DNA from: Diphasiastrum complanatum
Lineage: Eukaryota > Streptophyta > Lycopodiopsida > Lycopodiales > Lycopodiaceae
Assembly (NCBI GenBank): GCA_029204225.1
Contig: CM055111.1
Coordinates: 30,471,464-30,535,463, forward strand
Reading direction: 5' to 3'
Length of the DNA stretch: 64,000 nucleotides
The notes below the pieces were generated by a model. It had not been told where the DNA came from and did not search any database. It saw nothing but the letters and a program-made list of their open reading frames with translations. The position numbers were made by a program, and so were the translations under genes. Position 1 is the first letter of the stretch, and every line of letters starts with the position of its first letter. Shown piece by piece: positions 46,254-58,447 of this stretch.

Positions 46254-46880
46254 AAATTGAGCTTTGCATGCTAACATCTCTGATTGTACAAGAAATTGAG
46301 AGCTAAATCAAGCAAAAAAATAGTTTTGCACTTTTTCTCACCTTTCTCTGATGTGTGTTTGGATCAAATCGTATTGGAACTGAGTTTTTAGACCTGAAAA
46401 GTGGTAGTACGGAATTCTAGAATTTCACACATGTGAAAATCAGATATTTTCAGTCCCTTCTATCTCCTTGCTTATAGATCCAAAGATAGTGGTGTTATAG
46501 CTTGATGGAAAGCTTATGATTGTACTTTCCATAGAAATTGAAACCAAATCAATCTGATGTGTCTATCAAGAGTTATAAGCTCTTAAAGAGGATAGGGATA
46601 GGTCCAAAATCCGAGTGACATCATTTTGATTTGATTCAACCTTGCTTTGTTCTGAATCCATTGTTTTGAGCATCCTACACAAGAAACTGAAGATCAAGAC
46701 TAAGTTTGAAGTAACTGAACACCCTTTGAGCCTTCTGAGTGTCAATAATAATTTTATTTGAAGCATATCACACGTGCCAAAAGTAGGATTCAAACTTGCC
46801 AAAGTGTCTTAATCCACTTTGTGTAGATAATCTTGTCTTGTGTAATATTTGAGATCCATCTCAAATACAATTGCAAGTGA
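46254..46880 (+). other. N leader, cut by family C
   Basis: No gag follows; at about 46882 the sequence becomes the C element. It holds TTCACACATGTGAAAA at 46424-46439, with GTACGGAATTC just before it. Confidence 0.6.
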
Positions 46881-46881
46881 A

Positions 46882-47444
46882 CCAACACTAATGGACTTTC
46901 TGCTACCCACAGAGCTCATCTTGAAAGACGTACACCCAAGTTTGACAATAGTTCGGACCCTCAAAGATTTTTGCAAATCTTTGAGAATGCATGTGATGTG
47001 TATGGCTCAAAGGTTTTCCTTGAGACTGGAACTTCAACTGAGAGAATAACCACAGAAACACCCAGATGCAAATGGATGATACAGACCTCCCAGAAGATAG
47101 AATCTGCCAAGAAACCAAAGATGAAACGGTCAATGGCAGATACAAGTGACAAAACAAAGAGACACATGGAAAGCACTGGATCATGCAAGTTGTGAAGCTG
47201 CTGAGAGCTCTCCAATTTTGAGAATGTCAACCAATTGCAGCAATAAGACATTCTGGTTAAACTACGGCAGTTCATGAAAAACAGTTTTTGTGATAAAGAC
47301 TGGCGACAATAAGCACTTGGTTTTATGTAAGCGAACGAGAATCTATGCTTTTCCAAGTGACAATTAAAGATGCCAATGCAAAGTGGAGCGACATCGTCCA
47401 ATATGAGTTGCAGTGGGTCTTGCAACACATTAGGGGTGGGATGA
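46882..47444 (+). pseudogene. C1 internal relic: gag start joined to 3' region
   Basis: The first 130 bp match the start of the C gag at 50486-50620, then jump to a sequence shared with 53715-54140 that leads to an LTR. The shared part reads KWMIQTSQKIESAKKPKMKR in one frame but is broken. In the better copy at 53786-54005 it reads EALEHASCEATGSSPNFENV. I do not recognise a domain there. A long antisense frame (46961-47500) is only a shadow. Confidence 0.6.
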
Positions 47445-48602
47445 TGTTGGCTGATTCTGACGAATCCCCAAGATACTCGGACAGAGCAACTCAAGAGCAC
47501 CTCTCACCTTAGACCTAGGAGGTCTCTGAGAAGACGAGACCAACGAAGACTGAGAGCCAAGTATGAGAGCCGAGAAATGCTAGTTAGGAATGGCAAGCAA
47601 GAACTATGTAAGCCTCGTGGTGAATCCCGGAAGATGGAATGACCATGTAGGAACTAGTATTTCTAGGCAAATGTATTAAATGCAAGTAGACTTGTCTTAA
47701 AGAAAGTAGAGTGAGCCACCTTTTGATGGTGACATCTAGTGGAGAGCATTATTCCACTTGTAAATTGTGAAATGTGGAAATTCCACTAGGATGCCACCTA
47801 AGGAGCTCTCTTGCTTATTTAAGAGGCTCCCTCTTTGTGAAGAGGAGCTTTTTGTGAATTGTATCAACTCCATGTTGAAATGAGAAGAGCCGTCACGAGT
47901 TTGGTGGATCCATTGAGCTCCTTGATCATGCTTGTTTCTTGAGTGATGCATTTATGATCTTGCCCTTCCCTCCCTTTGTGTGTGGTTGTGGACTGTAGAG
48001 TGGATTAGATTTGCTGCTTTCGTAGAGTGGATTAGTTTTTTTTCTTATTTGTGGAATAATGTAGGAACCAGCATTCAGGTAAACTAAATAGACTGGATAT
48101 GTGGTGTAGTTCTTGCATATCTCTTATAGTCCAGTTCTTGATGTTCTTGGGATTTCCAAGAATCAAAAGACTGGTTGGATTTTTTATTCTTGGACTTCTA
48201 ACATGCTGTAGATTAGTTTCTCGTTTCTTGGTTTGTCAATTCATGCCAGGGTAGCTTAGTGTTAGTAAAGTTTAGGCTCTGATTCAGTTCGTTTTTAGGA
48301 GTAGATAGTTGTAGAATCTTCTGGATGTTCATTTGGACTGTATGCTGAATTGTAAATGAACGTTCTTGGCTTGCATCTCTGTTAGAATGTAAGTGCATTC
48401 AAGAGAGTTCGTCCCTGAGTAGTCCTCTGACAAACAGGACAAAAATATACTACAATGACAATTTGTTTTCTTTTTCTTGATCTTGGGTTTAAAACAAGAA
48501 TGACAATCTCAAGAAGAACCCACCGTCTCTGCTGATAGGCAGAAGTAAGAAAGAATTAATTTTAAATCCAAGAAGTCCTCTGGATCAGAGGACCTGTCAA
48601 CA
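47445..48602 (+). repeat. C LTR 1
   Basis: 1158 bp, TGTTGGCTGATTCTGACG to GACCTGTCAACA, preceded by the purine-rich TAGGGGTGGGATGA. A TATTTAAG box lies near 47816. It is homologous to LTRs 2, 3 and 4. Confidence 0.85.
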
Positions 48603-48608
48603 TTTGGA

Positions 48609-49767
48609 TGTTGGCTGATTCTGACGAATCCCCAAGATACTTAGACAGAGCAACTCAAGAGCACCTCTCACCTTAGACCGAGGAGGTCTCTGAGAAGATG
48701 AGCCTAATGAAGACTGAGAGCTGAGTATGAGAGCCGAGGAATACTAGTTAGTAATGACAAGTAAGAATTGTGTAAGTCTCATGGTGAATCCCAGAAGATG
48801 GAATGACCATGTAGGAACTAGTATTTCTAGGCAAATGTATTAAATGCAAGTAGACCTCTCTTAAAGAAAGTAGAGTGAGCTACCTTTTGATGGTGACCTC
48901 TAGTAGATAGCATTATTCCACTTGTAAATTGTGAAATGTGGAAATTCCACTAGGATGCCACCTAAGGAGCTCTCTTGCTTATTTAAGAGACTCCCTCTTT
49001 TAGGAGAGGAGCTTTTTGTGAATTGTATCAACTTCATGCTGAAATGAGAAGAGCCTTCACGAGTTTGGTGCATCCACTGAGCTCCTTGATCATGCTTGTT
49101 TCTTGAGTGATGCATTTATGATCTTGCCCTTCCCTCCTTTTGTGTGTGGTTGTGGACTGTAGAGTGGATTAGATTTGTTGCTTTCGTAGAGTGGATTAGT
49201 CTCTTTTCTTGTTTGTGGAATAATGTAGGAACCAGCATTCATGTAAACTAAATAGGCTGGATATGTGGTGTAGTTCTTGCATATCTCTTTACAATCCAGT
49301 TTTTGATGTTCTTGGGATGTCCAAGAATCAATAGACTGGTTGGTTTCTTGATTATTGGACTTCTAACATGTTGTAGATTAGTTTCTTGTTTCCTGGTTTG
49401 TCAATTTATGCAAGTGCAACTTAGTTTAGTAATGCTTAGGATCTAATTCAGTTCATTTTTAGAATAGGTAGCTGTAGAATCTACTGAATGTTCATTTGCG
49501 CTGCACTCAATTCTGTGAATGAGTGTTCATGGCTTGCATCTATGTATGAATGTAAGTGCGTTCAAGAGAGTTCGACCCTGAGTAGTCCTCTGAGAGACAG
49601 GACAAAAACTATACTACAACGAGAATCTGTTACCTTTTGCCTGATCTTGGGTTTAAAACAAGAATGACAATCTCAAGAAGAACCCACCATCTCTGGTGAT
49701 AGGCAGAAGTAAGAAAGAATTAATTTCAAAAACCAACAGATCCTCTAGATCAGAGGATCTGTAAACA
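48609..49767 (+). repeat. C LTR 2, 5' LTR of the gag-bearing copy
   Basis: 1159 bp, TGTTGGCTGATTCTGACG to GATCTGTAAACA. Only six bases (TTTGGA) separate it from LTR 1. Confidence 0.85.
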
Positions 49768-49781
49768 TTTGGCACCATTTC
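49768..49781 (+). promoter_or_regulatory. C primer binding site (candidate)
   Basis: TTTGGCACCATTTC follows LTR 2. A TGGCACC or TGGCGCC start after TTT is common in plant gypsy elements; the priming tRNA was not established. Confidence 0.5.
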
Positions 49782-49855
49782 CCATTGAACTCCAACACCT
49801 TCTACATCAGAAACCCGCAACCTTGTCCATGCTCCACCCATCCTCTCACGATCAC

Positions 49856-50480
49856 ATCTCAATCGGAGCCCCCCCTTTGTGTTGATATCTCAACCGGAGA
49901 GCTCGTGTCCAATCTCAACTGACGCATTCTATTGAATCTCAACTGACACACACTCTCTTAGATCTCAACCGACGATCATCCGTTACAACTCAACCGATGG
50001 TAATCTATTAAAATCTCGATCGACGGTTTTCACTCAGATCTCAACCGACGGTACTCCATCAGATCTCAACCGACGGCCTCATTCCAATCTCGACCGACGG
50101 CCATGCGTTAGATCTCGACTGAAGCCTTTTTCTAGAACCTCGACCGACGTCCATAAATCAGATCTCAATCGACGGAAGTTGCTCATATCTCAACCAACGG
50201 GATCCACTTCCAATCTCAACCGATGAGATTCTATCTGTTCTGGACAGAAGGAGTTGCTCACAACCGCACCTGAATCTCTCAAATCTCAACCGATGGCGCC
50301 CTGTGAAATCTCGACCGACGGCCCTCAATCAAATCTCAACCGACGGTGCCCTATGAAATCTCGACCGACGGCCCTCAATTAGATCTCGACCGACGGTGCC
50401 CTATCTCAAATCTCAACCAATGGTCACTGTAAAATCTCAACCAACGCCCTTATTCCAATCTCGATCGATGGCCATGCATT
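49856..50480. repeat. Minisatellite of about 23 units, about 25 bp each
   Basis: The core AATCTCAACCGACGG (or AATCTCGACCGACGG) recurs roughly every 25 bp, with 8-12 variable bases between cores. One longer spacer falls near 50230-50280. It lies in the leader of the C element between primer site and gag. The unit is not a multiple of three, and no frame runs through it. Confidence 0.92.
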
Positions 50481-50485
50481 AGATC

Positions 50486-51649
50486 CAACACTAATGGAGT
50501 TCCTGCTACCCACGGAGCTCATTTTGAAAGACATACACCCAAGCTAGATCTACCAAAGTTTGACAGTAGTTCGGACTCTCAAAGATTTTTGCAAATCTTT
50601 GAGAATGCATGTGATGTGTATGGCGAAACATCTCTCGATGCTATGGTCTGGTTGTTTTCGATGACCATGATCGCCAAAGCACGTGATTGGTTTTTCAACC
50701 TTGATCGTGAAGATAAAATAGACTGGTCAATTTTAAAATAATCCTTTATCAAGTGTTTTAATCCCTTTCGCTTGATCGAGAGCCCTTTTGTCAAATTGAG
50801 TAACATCAAAATGGCAAAAGACGAACGTGTACGAGACTATATCGAGCGTTTCAAATGCCTCAAAAGTCAAGTACAAGAACAACCCTCTGAACAGATGCTC
50901 ATCATCTGGTTTTTAGTCGGCCTTCCAAGATGGATTAGATACGAGCTTAAATCAAATGATGATATATGAGCCTAAAGTTAGTTATGTCTGATGCCATCAA
51001 GGAAGAAGGTGAAGGATTAGATGTTGACAAATCAAGGGAAAGACGAGCACCACGTGCTCCTGCCCATGAGTCGAAGCCGATCGAGGAGACCCGAGATCAG
51101 CTTTGAAAATCCCAGTTGGAGTTTCTTAATAAGCAACATCAACTACAGATGCAGAAACTCACGAATGAGTTTCAAGCTACCCTGAAGTCTATCCAAAGCA
51201 GTATGCCTGGTCAGTCAAACCCTGCACATGTACCTTATAGACGAAAAACAATATGGTGTCCACACTGTCGGGCAACGCATCCTGCTGATGCTTGTCCTTC
51301 ATATCGACCAATTCAAGCACATACACTTCAACAATATGAAGAACACCCATCACAGTCTGGAAATGCCGTCACTTATCAAGAATATCCACCTGAAAGTCCA
51401 GAACCACTAGCCATACAAGATGGCTATGCCATTATACAAGGGCCATTGCACACCAGATGTTTCATCTGTGGTGAAACTGGCCACTTCATGGTTGATTGTC
51501 CAGTCAAGACCAAGTACCATGCTGAGTGTCCTGACTATATCAGAAAACACAGTTTCAAAGACTATCCGAAACAACCAACTAGTATTCTATCTGCCCATCA
51601 CGTCAGTTATGAATCCCGATACCTCACGACAACCACACGAGCACCATAG
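50486..51649 (+). pseudogene. gag: Gypsy-type gag of element C, broken
   Basis: The frame at about 50534-50969 reads DSSSDSQRFLQIFENACDVY, AMVWLFSMTMIAKARDWFF, SPFVKLSNIKMAKDERVRDY and LVGLPRWIRYELKS. This is the pattern of the retrotransposon gag (UBN2/Retrotrans_gag-like) domain. A TAA at 50739-50741 and a TGA at 50967-50969 break it. The next part (51116-51649) has a coiled segment (QLQMQKLTNEFQATLKS) and two zinc knuckles: WCPHCRATHPADAC (CX2CX3HX4C) and CFICGETGHFMVDC (CX2CX4HX4C). No protease, RT or integrase follows before the next LTR. Confidence 0.8.
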
Positions 51650-52377
51650 CACCCAACCACTTAGCCTGCTGCTCACTCGAGAAGTTTCTAGCAAACTTCT
51701 ACAATACCGCACAATACACCAGCTCCATAATAAAAAAAGACAATATAAAATGAGTCCTTGTCGAAAGAAAGTGAAATCGATATTCCATCATTTGCTACAA
51801 TTTCCAACCAAGAGCAACCTCCACAGAAAAATTGACAGTTTTTCTCCCCTTCTACAACCTCAAATCTATTTTGTCTTTCATATGTTGATACGATTTCCAA
51901 TGTGCCAATACATAATAAATCTAGGATTTGGAAATCCAGATAGAGATTCGGTTCTGAATTTCTTGTTCAGAGAGGTCCTCAAGACATAGTACCTCATCCA
52001 TACCTACATCTCAAGCTATATCTTTCAACATCTGCTATCAATGATGGTAGATTTAGTGTCATCCACCCTACCTTGTTTTGACAAGGTCATGTCAGAGTAA
52101 GTCACATTACTCTACAAACAATGGAATATTACAACTGTCAGGGTACATTATCAATGTTGATAAATGTAAGTTTTGTTCGACAAGTACACTACAGTTCCCA
52201 CTCTCTATATTGTTTGTATATTTCCTTGTTTTTCTTCATTCCTAGTGTGTGATTGATTTTTACATGAGAAATATTGACTACACGAGAGAGTGACAGTCGA
52301 AGATGCCAATGCAAAGCAGAGCGACATCGTCCAATATGAGTTGCAGTGGGTACTGCAACACATTAGGGGTGGGATGA
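51650..52377 (+). other. C 3' internal region without polymerase
   Basis: About 0.7 kb of AT-rich sequence leading to LTR 3. Its last 100 bp (GATGCCAATGCAAAG to the purine tract) recur before LTRs 1 and 4. No pol motif was seen in any frame. Confidence 0.6.
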
Positions 52378-53493
52378 TGTTGGCTGATTTGACGAATCCC
52401 CAAGATACTCGGACAGAACAACTCAAGAGCCCCTCTGACCTTAGACCGAGGAGGTCTTTGAGAAGATGAGACCAATGAAAACTGAGAGCCGAGAAATGCT
52501 AGTTAGGAATGGCAAGCAAGAACTGTGTAAGCCTCGTGGTGAATCCCGGAAGATGGAATGACCATGTAGGAAGTAGTATTTCTAGGCAAATGTATTAAAT
52601 GCAAGTAGACCCCTCTTAAGGAAAGTAGAGTGAGCCACCTTTTGATGGTGACCTCTAGTGGAGATCATTATTCCACTTGTAAATTGTGAAATATGGAAAT
52701 TCTACTAGGATGCCACCTAAGGAGCTCTCTTGCTTATTTAAGAGGCTCCCTCTTTGTGAAGAGGAGCTTTTTGTGAATCGTATCAACTCCATGCTGAAAT
52801 GAGAAGAGCCTTCACGAGTTTGGTGCATCTATTGAGCTCCTTGATCATGCTTGTTTCTTGAGTGATGCATTTATGATCTTGCCCTTCCCTCCTTTTGTGT
52901 GTGGTTGTGGCCTGTAGAGTGGATTAGTTTCTTTTCTTGTTTGTGGAATAATGTAGGAACCAACATTTAGGTAAACTAAATAGGCTGGATCTGTGGTGTA
53001 GTTCTTGCATATCTCTTTATAATCCAGTTCTTAATATTCTTGGGATGTCCAAGGATCAATAGACTAGTTGGTTTCTTTCTTCTTGGACTTCTAACATGCT
53101 GTAGATTAGTTTCTTGTTTCTTGGTTTGTCAATTTATGCAAGTGCAGCTCAGTTTAGTAATGCTTAGCATCTGATCCAGTTTGTTTTTAGAGTAGGTAGC
53201 TGTAGAATCTACTGAATGTTCATTTGGGCTGCACTCTGATCTGTGAATGAGCATTCATGGCTTGCATCTATGTATGAATGTAAGTGCATTCAAGAGAGTT
53301 CGTCCCTGAGTAGTCCTCTGACAGGCAGGACAAAAACTATACTTCAACGAGAATCTGTTCCCTTCTGTCTGATCTTGGGTTTAAAACAAGAATGACAATC
53401 TCAAGAAGAGCCCATCGTCTCTGCTGATAGGCAGAAGTAAGAAAGATTAATTTTAAAAGCCAACAGATCCTCTAGATCAGAGGATCATAAACA
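52378..53493 (+). repeat. C LTR 3, 3' LTR of the gag-bearing copy
   Basis: 1116 bp, TGTTGGCTGATTTGACG to GATCATAAACA. The gag-bearing copy from LTR 2 to LTR 3 is 4885 bp. Confidence 0.82.
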
Positions 53494-54140
53494 ACCTACA
53501 AATAAAATGAACTCCTCACCCAACAAGTGGTGGTCAAAGCTCGACATTGCAAGGGTCCAAGGCTGCAACTGTAGGACTATCAGTTCCTTCACCCTTCCAC
53601 TAAGCCTTCATCATGTTTCTTTGCCGTCACCAACCATTCGTCCAATCTATTCCTACCACCAATTTTGATGAGTCCATCCCCATGAGACTGATATCAAAGT
53701 TTGTGCAACCTGCAGATCAAAGGTTCTCCTTGAGACTGGAACTTCAACTGAGAGAAGACCCACAGAAACACCCAAAAGAAAATGGATGATACAATCCTCC
53801 CAGAAGTTAATTCCTGCCAAGAAACTAGAGATGAAACCGTCAATGGCAGATACAAGTGATAAGAAAGAAGACACGCGGGAAGCACTCGAGCATGCAAGTT
53901 GTGAAGCTACTGGGAGCTCTCCAAATTTTGAGAATGTCAACCAATTGCAGCAAAAAATTACGGCAATTTGTGAATACAATTTTTGTGATACAGACTGGCG
54001 ACAATAAGCACTTGATTTTATGTAAGCGAACGAGGATCTACGCTTTTCCAAGTACCGTTCGAAGATGCCAATGCATAAGCGGAGTGACATCGTCCAATAT
54101 GAGTTGTAGTGGGTCCTACAACACATTAGGGGTGGCATGA
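53494..54140 (+). pseudogene. C internal relic between LTR 3 and LTR 4
   Basis: The second half matches 47020-47444 before LTR 1. It reads MADTSDKKEDTREALEHASC and ALDFM-ANEDLRFSKYRSKM in shifting frames, unrecognised. The first 200 bp are unlike the leader after LTR 2. Confidence 0.5.
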
Positions 54141-54795
54141 TGTTGGCTAATTCTGACGAATTTCCAAGATACTCAAATAGAGTTACCCAAGAGCACCTCT
54201 CACCTTAGACCAAGGAGGTCTTTGAGAAGATGAGACGAACGAAGACTGAGAGCCAAGTATGAGAGCCGAGAAATGCTAGTTAGGGATGACAAGCAAGAAT
54301 TGTGTAAGCCTCATGGTGAACCCCGAAAGATGGAATGACCATGTAGGAACTAGTATTTCTAGGCAAAGTAATAAATGCAAGTAGACCTCTCTTAAAGAAA
54401 GTAGAGTGAGCCACCTTTTGATGGTGACCTCTAGGGGAGAGCATTATTCCACTTGTAATTTGTGAAATGTGGAAATTTCACTAGGATGCCACCTAAGGAG
54501 CTCTCTTGCTTATTTAAGAGACTCCCTCTTTGTGAAGAGGAGATTTTTGAATTGTATCTACTCCATGCTTAATAAGAAGATTTTTCATGAGTTTGATGCT
54601 ACACTAAGCTCCTTGATCATGACGGTTTTCTTGAGTGATGCCCCTATGATCATGCCCTTCCATTCATATTGTGTGTGGTTGTGGACTTTAGAGTGGATTA
54701 GTTTTCTTGCTTTCATAGTTGTGGATTAGTTTTCATTTCTTGTTTGTGGATTAATGTAGGAATCAACATTCAAGTAAACTAAATAGGCTAGAAAT
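54141..54795 (+). repeat. C LTR 4, left part
   Basis: It starts TGTTGGCTAATTCTGACG and is interrupted by B3. It continues at 59126-59613; the two parts together are about 1143 bp. Confidence 0.85.
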
Positions 54796-55477
54796 TGTAA
54801 AAATTACAGCAAATAAGGATCCTAAAACACTTGAAATGATGAGGGAAACAATAGATTATGATTTCATAAGATTAGCACAAGTTGAACCATCAAAATCCAT
54901 CAAAAATCTATGCTTGAACCTCACTAAATGGCCCAAATCCTTGAAGAAGGCTTCACACGTGTGAAAGTACGGCCTCCCACAGTCTGAGTACTGTACACCA
55001 GACCTACATTCAATCCTATAATCATTAGTAATCACAAGTACTCAAACAATTATGAACATAGAGAGCAATTGCATCATTATGAGAGAAAAAACATGAAATT
55101 GCTTGATTGATTTTGGTGAGATATCATCATCTATATATACATGATCCATCACGGTTTTGGGCAGGTATGAGTAGCCCTAAACCTATCCCTAATTCTAATT
55201 TTGTTGGATCTTTCATCCCTACCAAGTTAGGGTTGGAATCTTGGAGATCCCTCAACAATGCAAAAATTACCAAAAATAGCTCCTATTTTTTCTCCCTTGT
55301 ATCTAAGCATAATTTGGACTCATTCCAAAGGTTCTAATACTTAGGTCTACTTGAGAACATCCTTATGAATGGAATCCTATGCTATTTGGCACGTGTGACA
55401 AGCCACATCATGACCATCTAACTATTTACAAGTCATATGACCAAAACTAGTCAAGCTAGAATTGTGAATTTTTAACA
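54796..55477 (-). repeat. B3 3' LTR
   Basis: 682-bp B-family LTR with TTCACACGTGTGAA at 54952-54965. Confidence 0.93.
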
Positions 55478-55491
55478 CTCCTCCTCACTAT

Positions 55492-56981
55492 CTAGCTTGG
55501 TTCAATCATTGCTTTACTAATCACTCCAAGTGATGATCTGAACTTCATAAAAGGTGTCTTTTGAAGTGGTTTAGTAAGTAGATCAGCTACACATTCATTG
55601 CTTGGAACATGCTCCAAAGCAATCTCCTTGGCTTGCACCATTTCTCTCACAAAGTGATGGCATATCTCAATGTGCTTAGATCTTGCATGGAAGATTGGGT
55701 TAGATGCAAGGTGTTGGGCTGATATATTGTCATTGTAGATGATTGGTGCCTCCTCTAAATCCATGATCTTTAGTTCCACCAATAATCTCTTGATCCAAAG
55801 TACCTCCTTTGTAGTGGTTGTCAAAGCTTTGTACTTGGCCTCGGTTGAAGATAGAGATATAGTTTCTTGCTTTTTTGAAAGCCATGAAACCACACCTTCT
55901 CTATGAAAGTTGAATAGGCACTTGTTGATTTCCTATCCCTCTTGTCCCCTGCAGAATCTGAATCACTAAATGCATGAAGGTTAATCACATCTCCTCTATA
56001 TAGAATCCCAAAATCTAATGTACCCGAGATGTATCTTAGAATCCTCTTAGCCTTTTTCCAATGGATATTCAATGGCTTTTGCATGGATTGGCTCAACCTA
56101 CATACACTAAAGCTAAGATCTGGTCTAGTTATAGTGATCCACATTAAGGAACCTATAAGCTGCCTAAACAAAGTGATGTCCATGAAGAATCTTTCATCAT
56201 CTTCATTTGGCACTTTTACATCTTGCTCCATTGGTGTGTCAACACTTTTGCATACTTCCATCTTAAACTTCTTCAAAAGACTTTGAGCATAGTTTACTTG
56301 ACTTATAAAGATAAAATACCCTCTAAGTACTTCTATGCCTAAGATGAAGTGAAGACACCCTAGATCTACCATCTTGAATTCTAAGGATAGATCTATCTTG
56401 TTTTTTTCAATACCATCAACACTATTTCCACTAATGATGATGTCATCTACATAAATGAGTAAAAGTACAATACCAACATCATCAAACTTAATGTAAAGAG
56501 TGGGATCATATTCACTTTGAACAAAAGAAAGTGAAATAAGATAGCAATGTAGTCTTGAATTCCAAGATCTCGAGGCTTGCTTCAAGCCATAGATGCTTCT
56601 TTGGAGATGGCATACTTTGTTCTCCATTCCATGCTTGATGAACCCTTGTGGCTGCTCCATATAGATATCCTCTTCCAAAAAACCATTCAAGAAAGCATTA
56701 GAGACATCCACTTGACATAGAATCCATCCAAAATGTGATGCAAGTGCAATGATTAGCCTTATTGTGACCATCTTGGCCACGGGTGCAAAAGTTTCCTCAT
56801 AGTCTATCCCTCTCTCTTGAGCATAACCTTTTGCAACTAATCTTGCTTTATGTTTGTTAACACTCCCATTTGCATTCAACTTAAGCTTGAAGACCCACTT
56901 GCATCCTATTACATTCCTTTGAGGTCTCTCAACAAGCAACCAAGTTTCATTCTCAATCAAGGCATCATACTGATCCAACAT
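55492..56981 (-). pseudogene. B3 RT and RNase H, frameshifted
   Basis: RT runs from about 56981 (MLDQYDALIENETW) through QVDVSNAFLNGFLEED, YGLKQASRSW and LIYVDDIIISG to the RNase H start SDSDSAGDKRDRKS. A one-base loss near 55900 shifts the frame, and RNase H continues as VSWLSKKQETISLSSTEAKY to ADLLTKPLQ. In that copy the active-site stretch reads TEAKY instead of TEAEY. The nonsense TGA at about 56986 separates it from the upstream part. Confidence 0.9.
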
Positions 56982-56990
56982 AGCTTTATA

Positions 56991-57644
56991 TCATTCTTTG
57001 GAGTTCAATGCATCTTCAACATTAGATGGTTCTTCAAAACTAGATAAAGCATAAGAAGTGGATGAGATACCCTCAACTTGCTGTCCTTTGCCTTGATATG
57101 TGAGCCTTGATGGCTCCACTTTTGCCCTTGAAGATCTCCTTGGTGTGATAGGTGGGTTTGATGCTTGCTCCTCCATGAGCTTCTCCTCAAAACCAAGATC
57201 TTGCTCCTCGGCCATCTTCTTCTTGATTGTTGGAGCACTTGAGCCTTCTTCAAGCATATGCATATGATGTTCATCAAAGATGACATCCCTTGAAACAACA
57301 AATTTGTTCAAGGATGGGAGATAGACTTTGTAGCCCTTGCTTGAGCTTGCATATCCAAGCATGATCCCTCTTGTGGAAGATGGATCCTCCTTGGTTCTTG
57401 TTTTCAATGGCACATGCACATAACATATACACCCAAAAACTTTCAAGTGGTTAAGATTGGGCTTCCACCTCTTGATGTATTTGGCTTTTTCTTGAGGATG
57501 AATAGGTTCACTCTCCTTACCATTTACAATTTCCATCAGATCTTGCATGATCATGATAGATTCCATTCTAACTTTCCATATGGAATAGTTAGTTTTGTTG
57601 AGCCTTTCATTAGTATCCAGAAGATATGCATTTATAGATGTCAT
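56991..57644 (-). pseudogene. B3 gag start fused to integrase end
   Basis: The frame starts MTSINAYLLDTNERLN. After about 60 gag residues it jumps in frame to the integrase C-terminus (KPNLNHLKVFGCICYVHV) and the basic linker (PRRSSRAKVEPSRLTYQG). Gag zinc knuckle, protease and integrase core are deleted. It ends NSKE followed by a TGA that is TGG in B1. Confidence 0.92.
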
Positions 57645-58434
57645 CTAGTCTCCTAATCAAGGACTTGACACAAATGAAGGTTACTTCTATTGATTTGATT
57701 GAAGGTCTACCTTATCCCACTTCTTAGGGACCTGAAAAGATCAGTAATAGACTTCCTATAAATATCTAAGAATGATCTCTAACAAAATCAACTCATAGAA
57801 TACTAGAAACAATGCACTTGCTTGATTGAAGTAGACAATACTAGTAGAATTGCCCCTCTTTCTATAAAGAACATTAAAGCTTCCAAATGATCTGATCAAG
57901 AGTGAATTTCAGAAACCTAATATACTTCCAAAATCACTTGTAAAAGATCTAAATGGAACTTAATGAGGATGCAACACAATCTACTATCCAATCACAAGCA
58001 AAAAATGATCAAAATTGATGAAAAATTGATCTAATTTGGTGCATAAGTCAAGCAATGGTTGGAATGAACCTAAATCACTTTAGGAGGTGCCTACTACACC
58101 TTAGAACAGCCTTAAGAGTCCCCAAAACTCTGATCTTCCCTCTCCTTGAAAGCCTCCTCTATGAAATCACCTCCAAAACTCGCTTAGAAATCAATGCTTG
58201 GAGCAAGCAAAACTTGCTATCTTGGTAATGTGAATTGAATTCAACTTTGCCTCTGGTTTTAGACACCTAAACACCTGCAAATGAAGTCACACAACACCAA
58301 TCTCCAATGTATTTGACTCACTTTGAGTTCTAGAATCAATACTAGATGCTAAGATCCAATCTACACAAGATTTAGATAAAAAATTGTGATCAAAATTGAA
58401 TGAAAACCAAGGATTTAGCTCATTTCAGCCTTTA
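57645..58434 (-). other. B3 leader
   Basis: Matches the B1 and B2 leaders with small deletions (for example near 58145). Confidence 0.85.
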
Positions 58435-58447
58435 GGCTCTGATACCA
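58435..58447 (-). promoter_or_regulatory. B3 primer binding site
   Basis: The minus strand reads TGGTATCAGAGCC. The adjoining LTR end is damaged. Confidence 0.9.

Noticed and set aside
46961-47500. 179-codon minus-strand frame, with a related one at 53653-54138
   Set aside because: Both are antisense to the conserved 3' internal part of element C and its LTR, and have no recognisable domain.
49856-50480. CRISPR-like array (regular repeats with variable spacers)
   Set aside because: Core repeats are degenerate and short with 8-12 base spacers, the array lies in a plant retrotransposon leader, and no cas genes are present.
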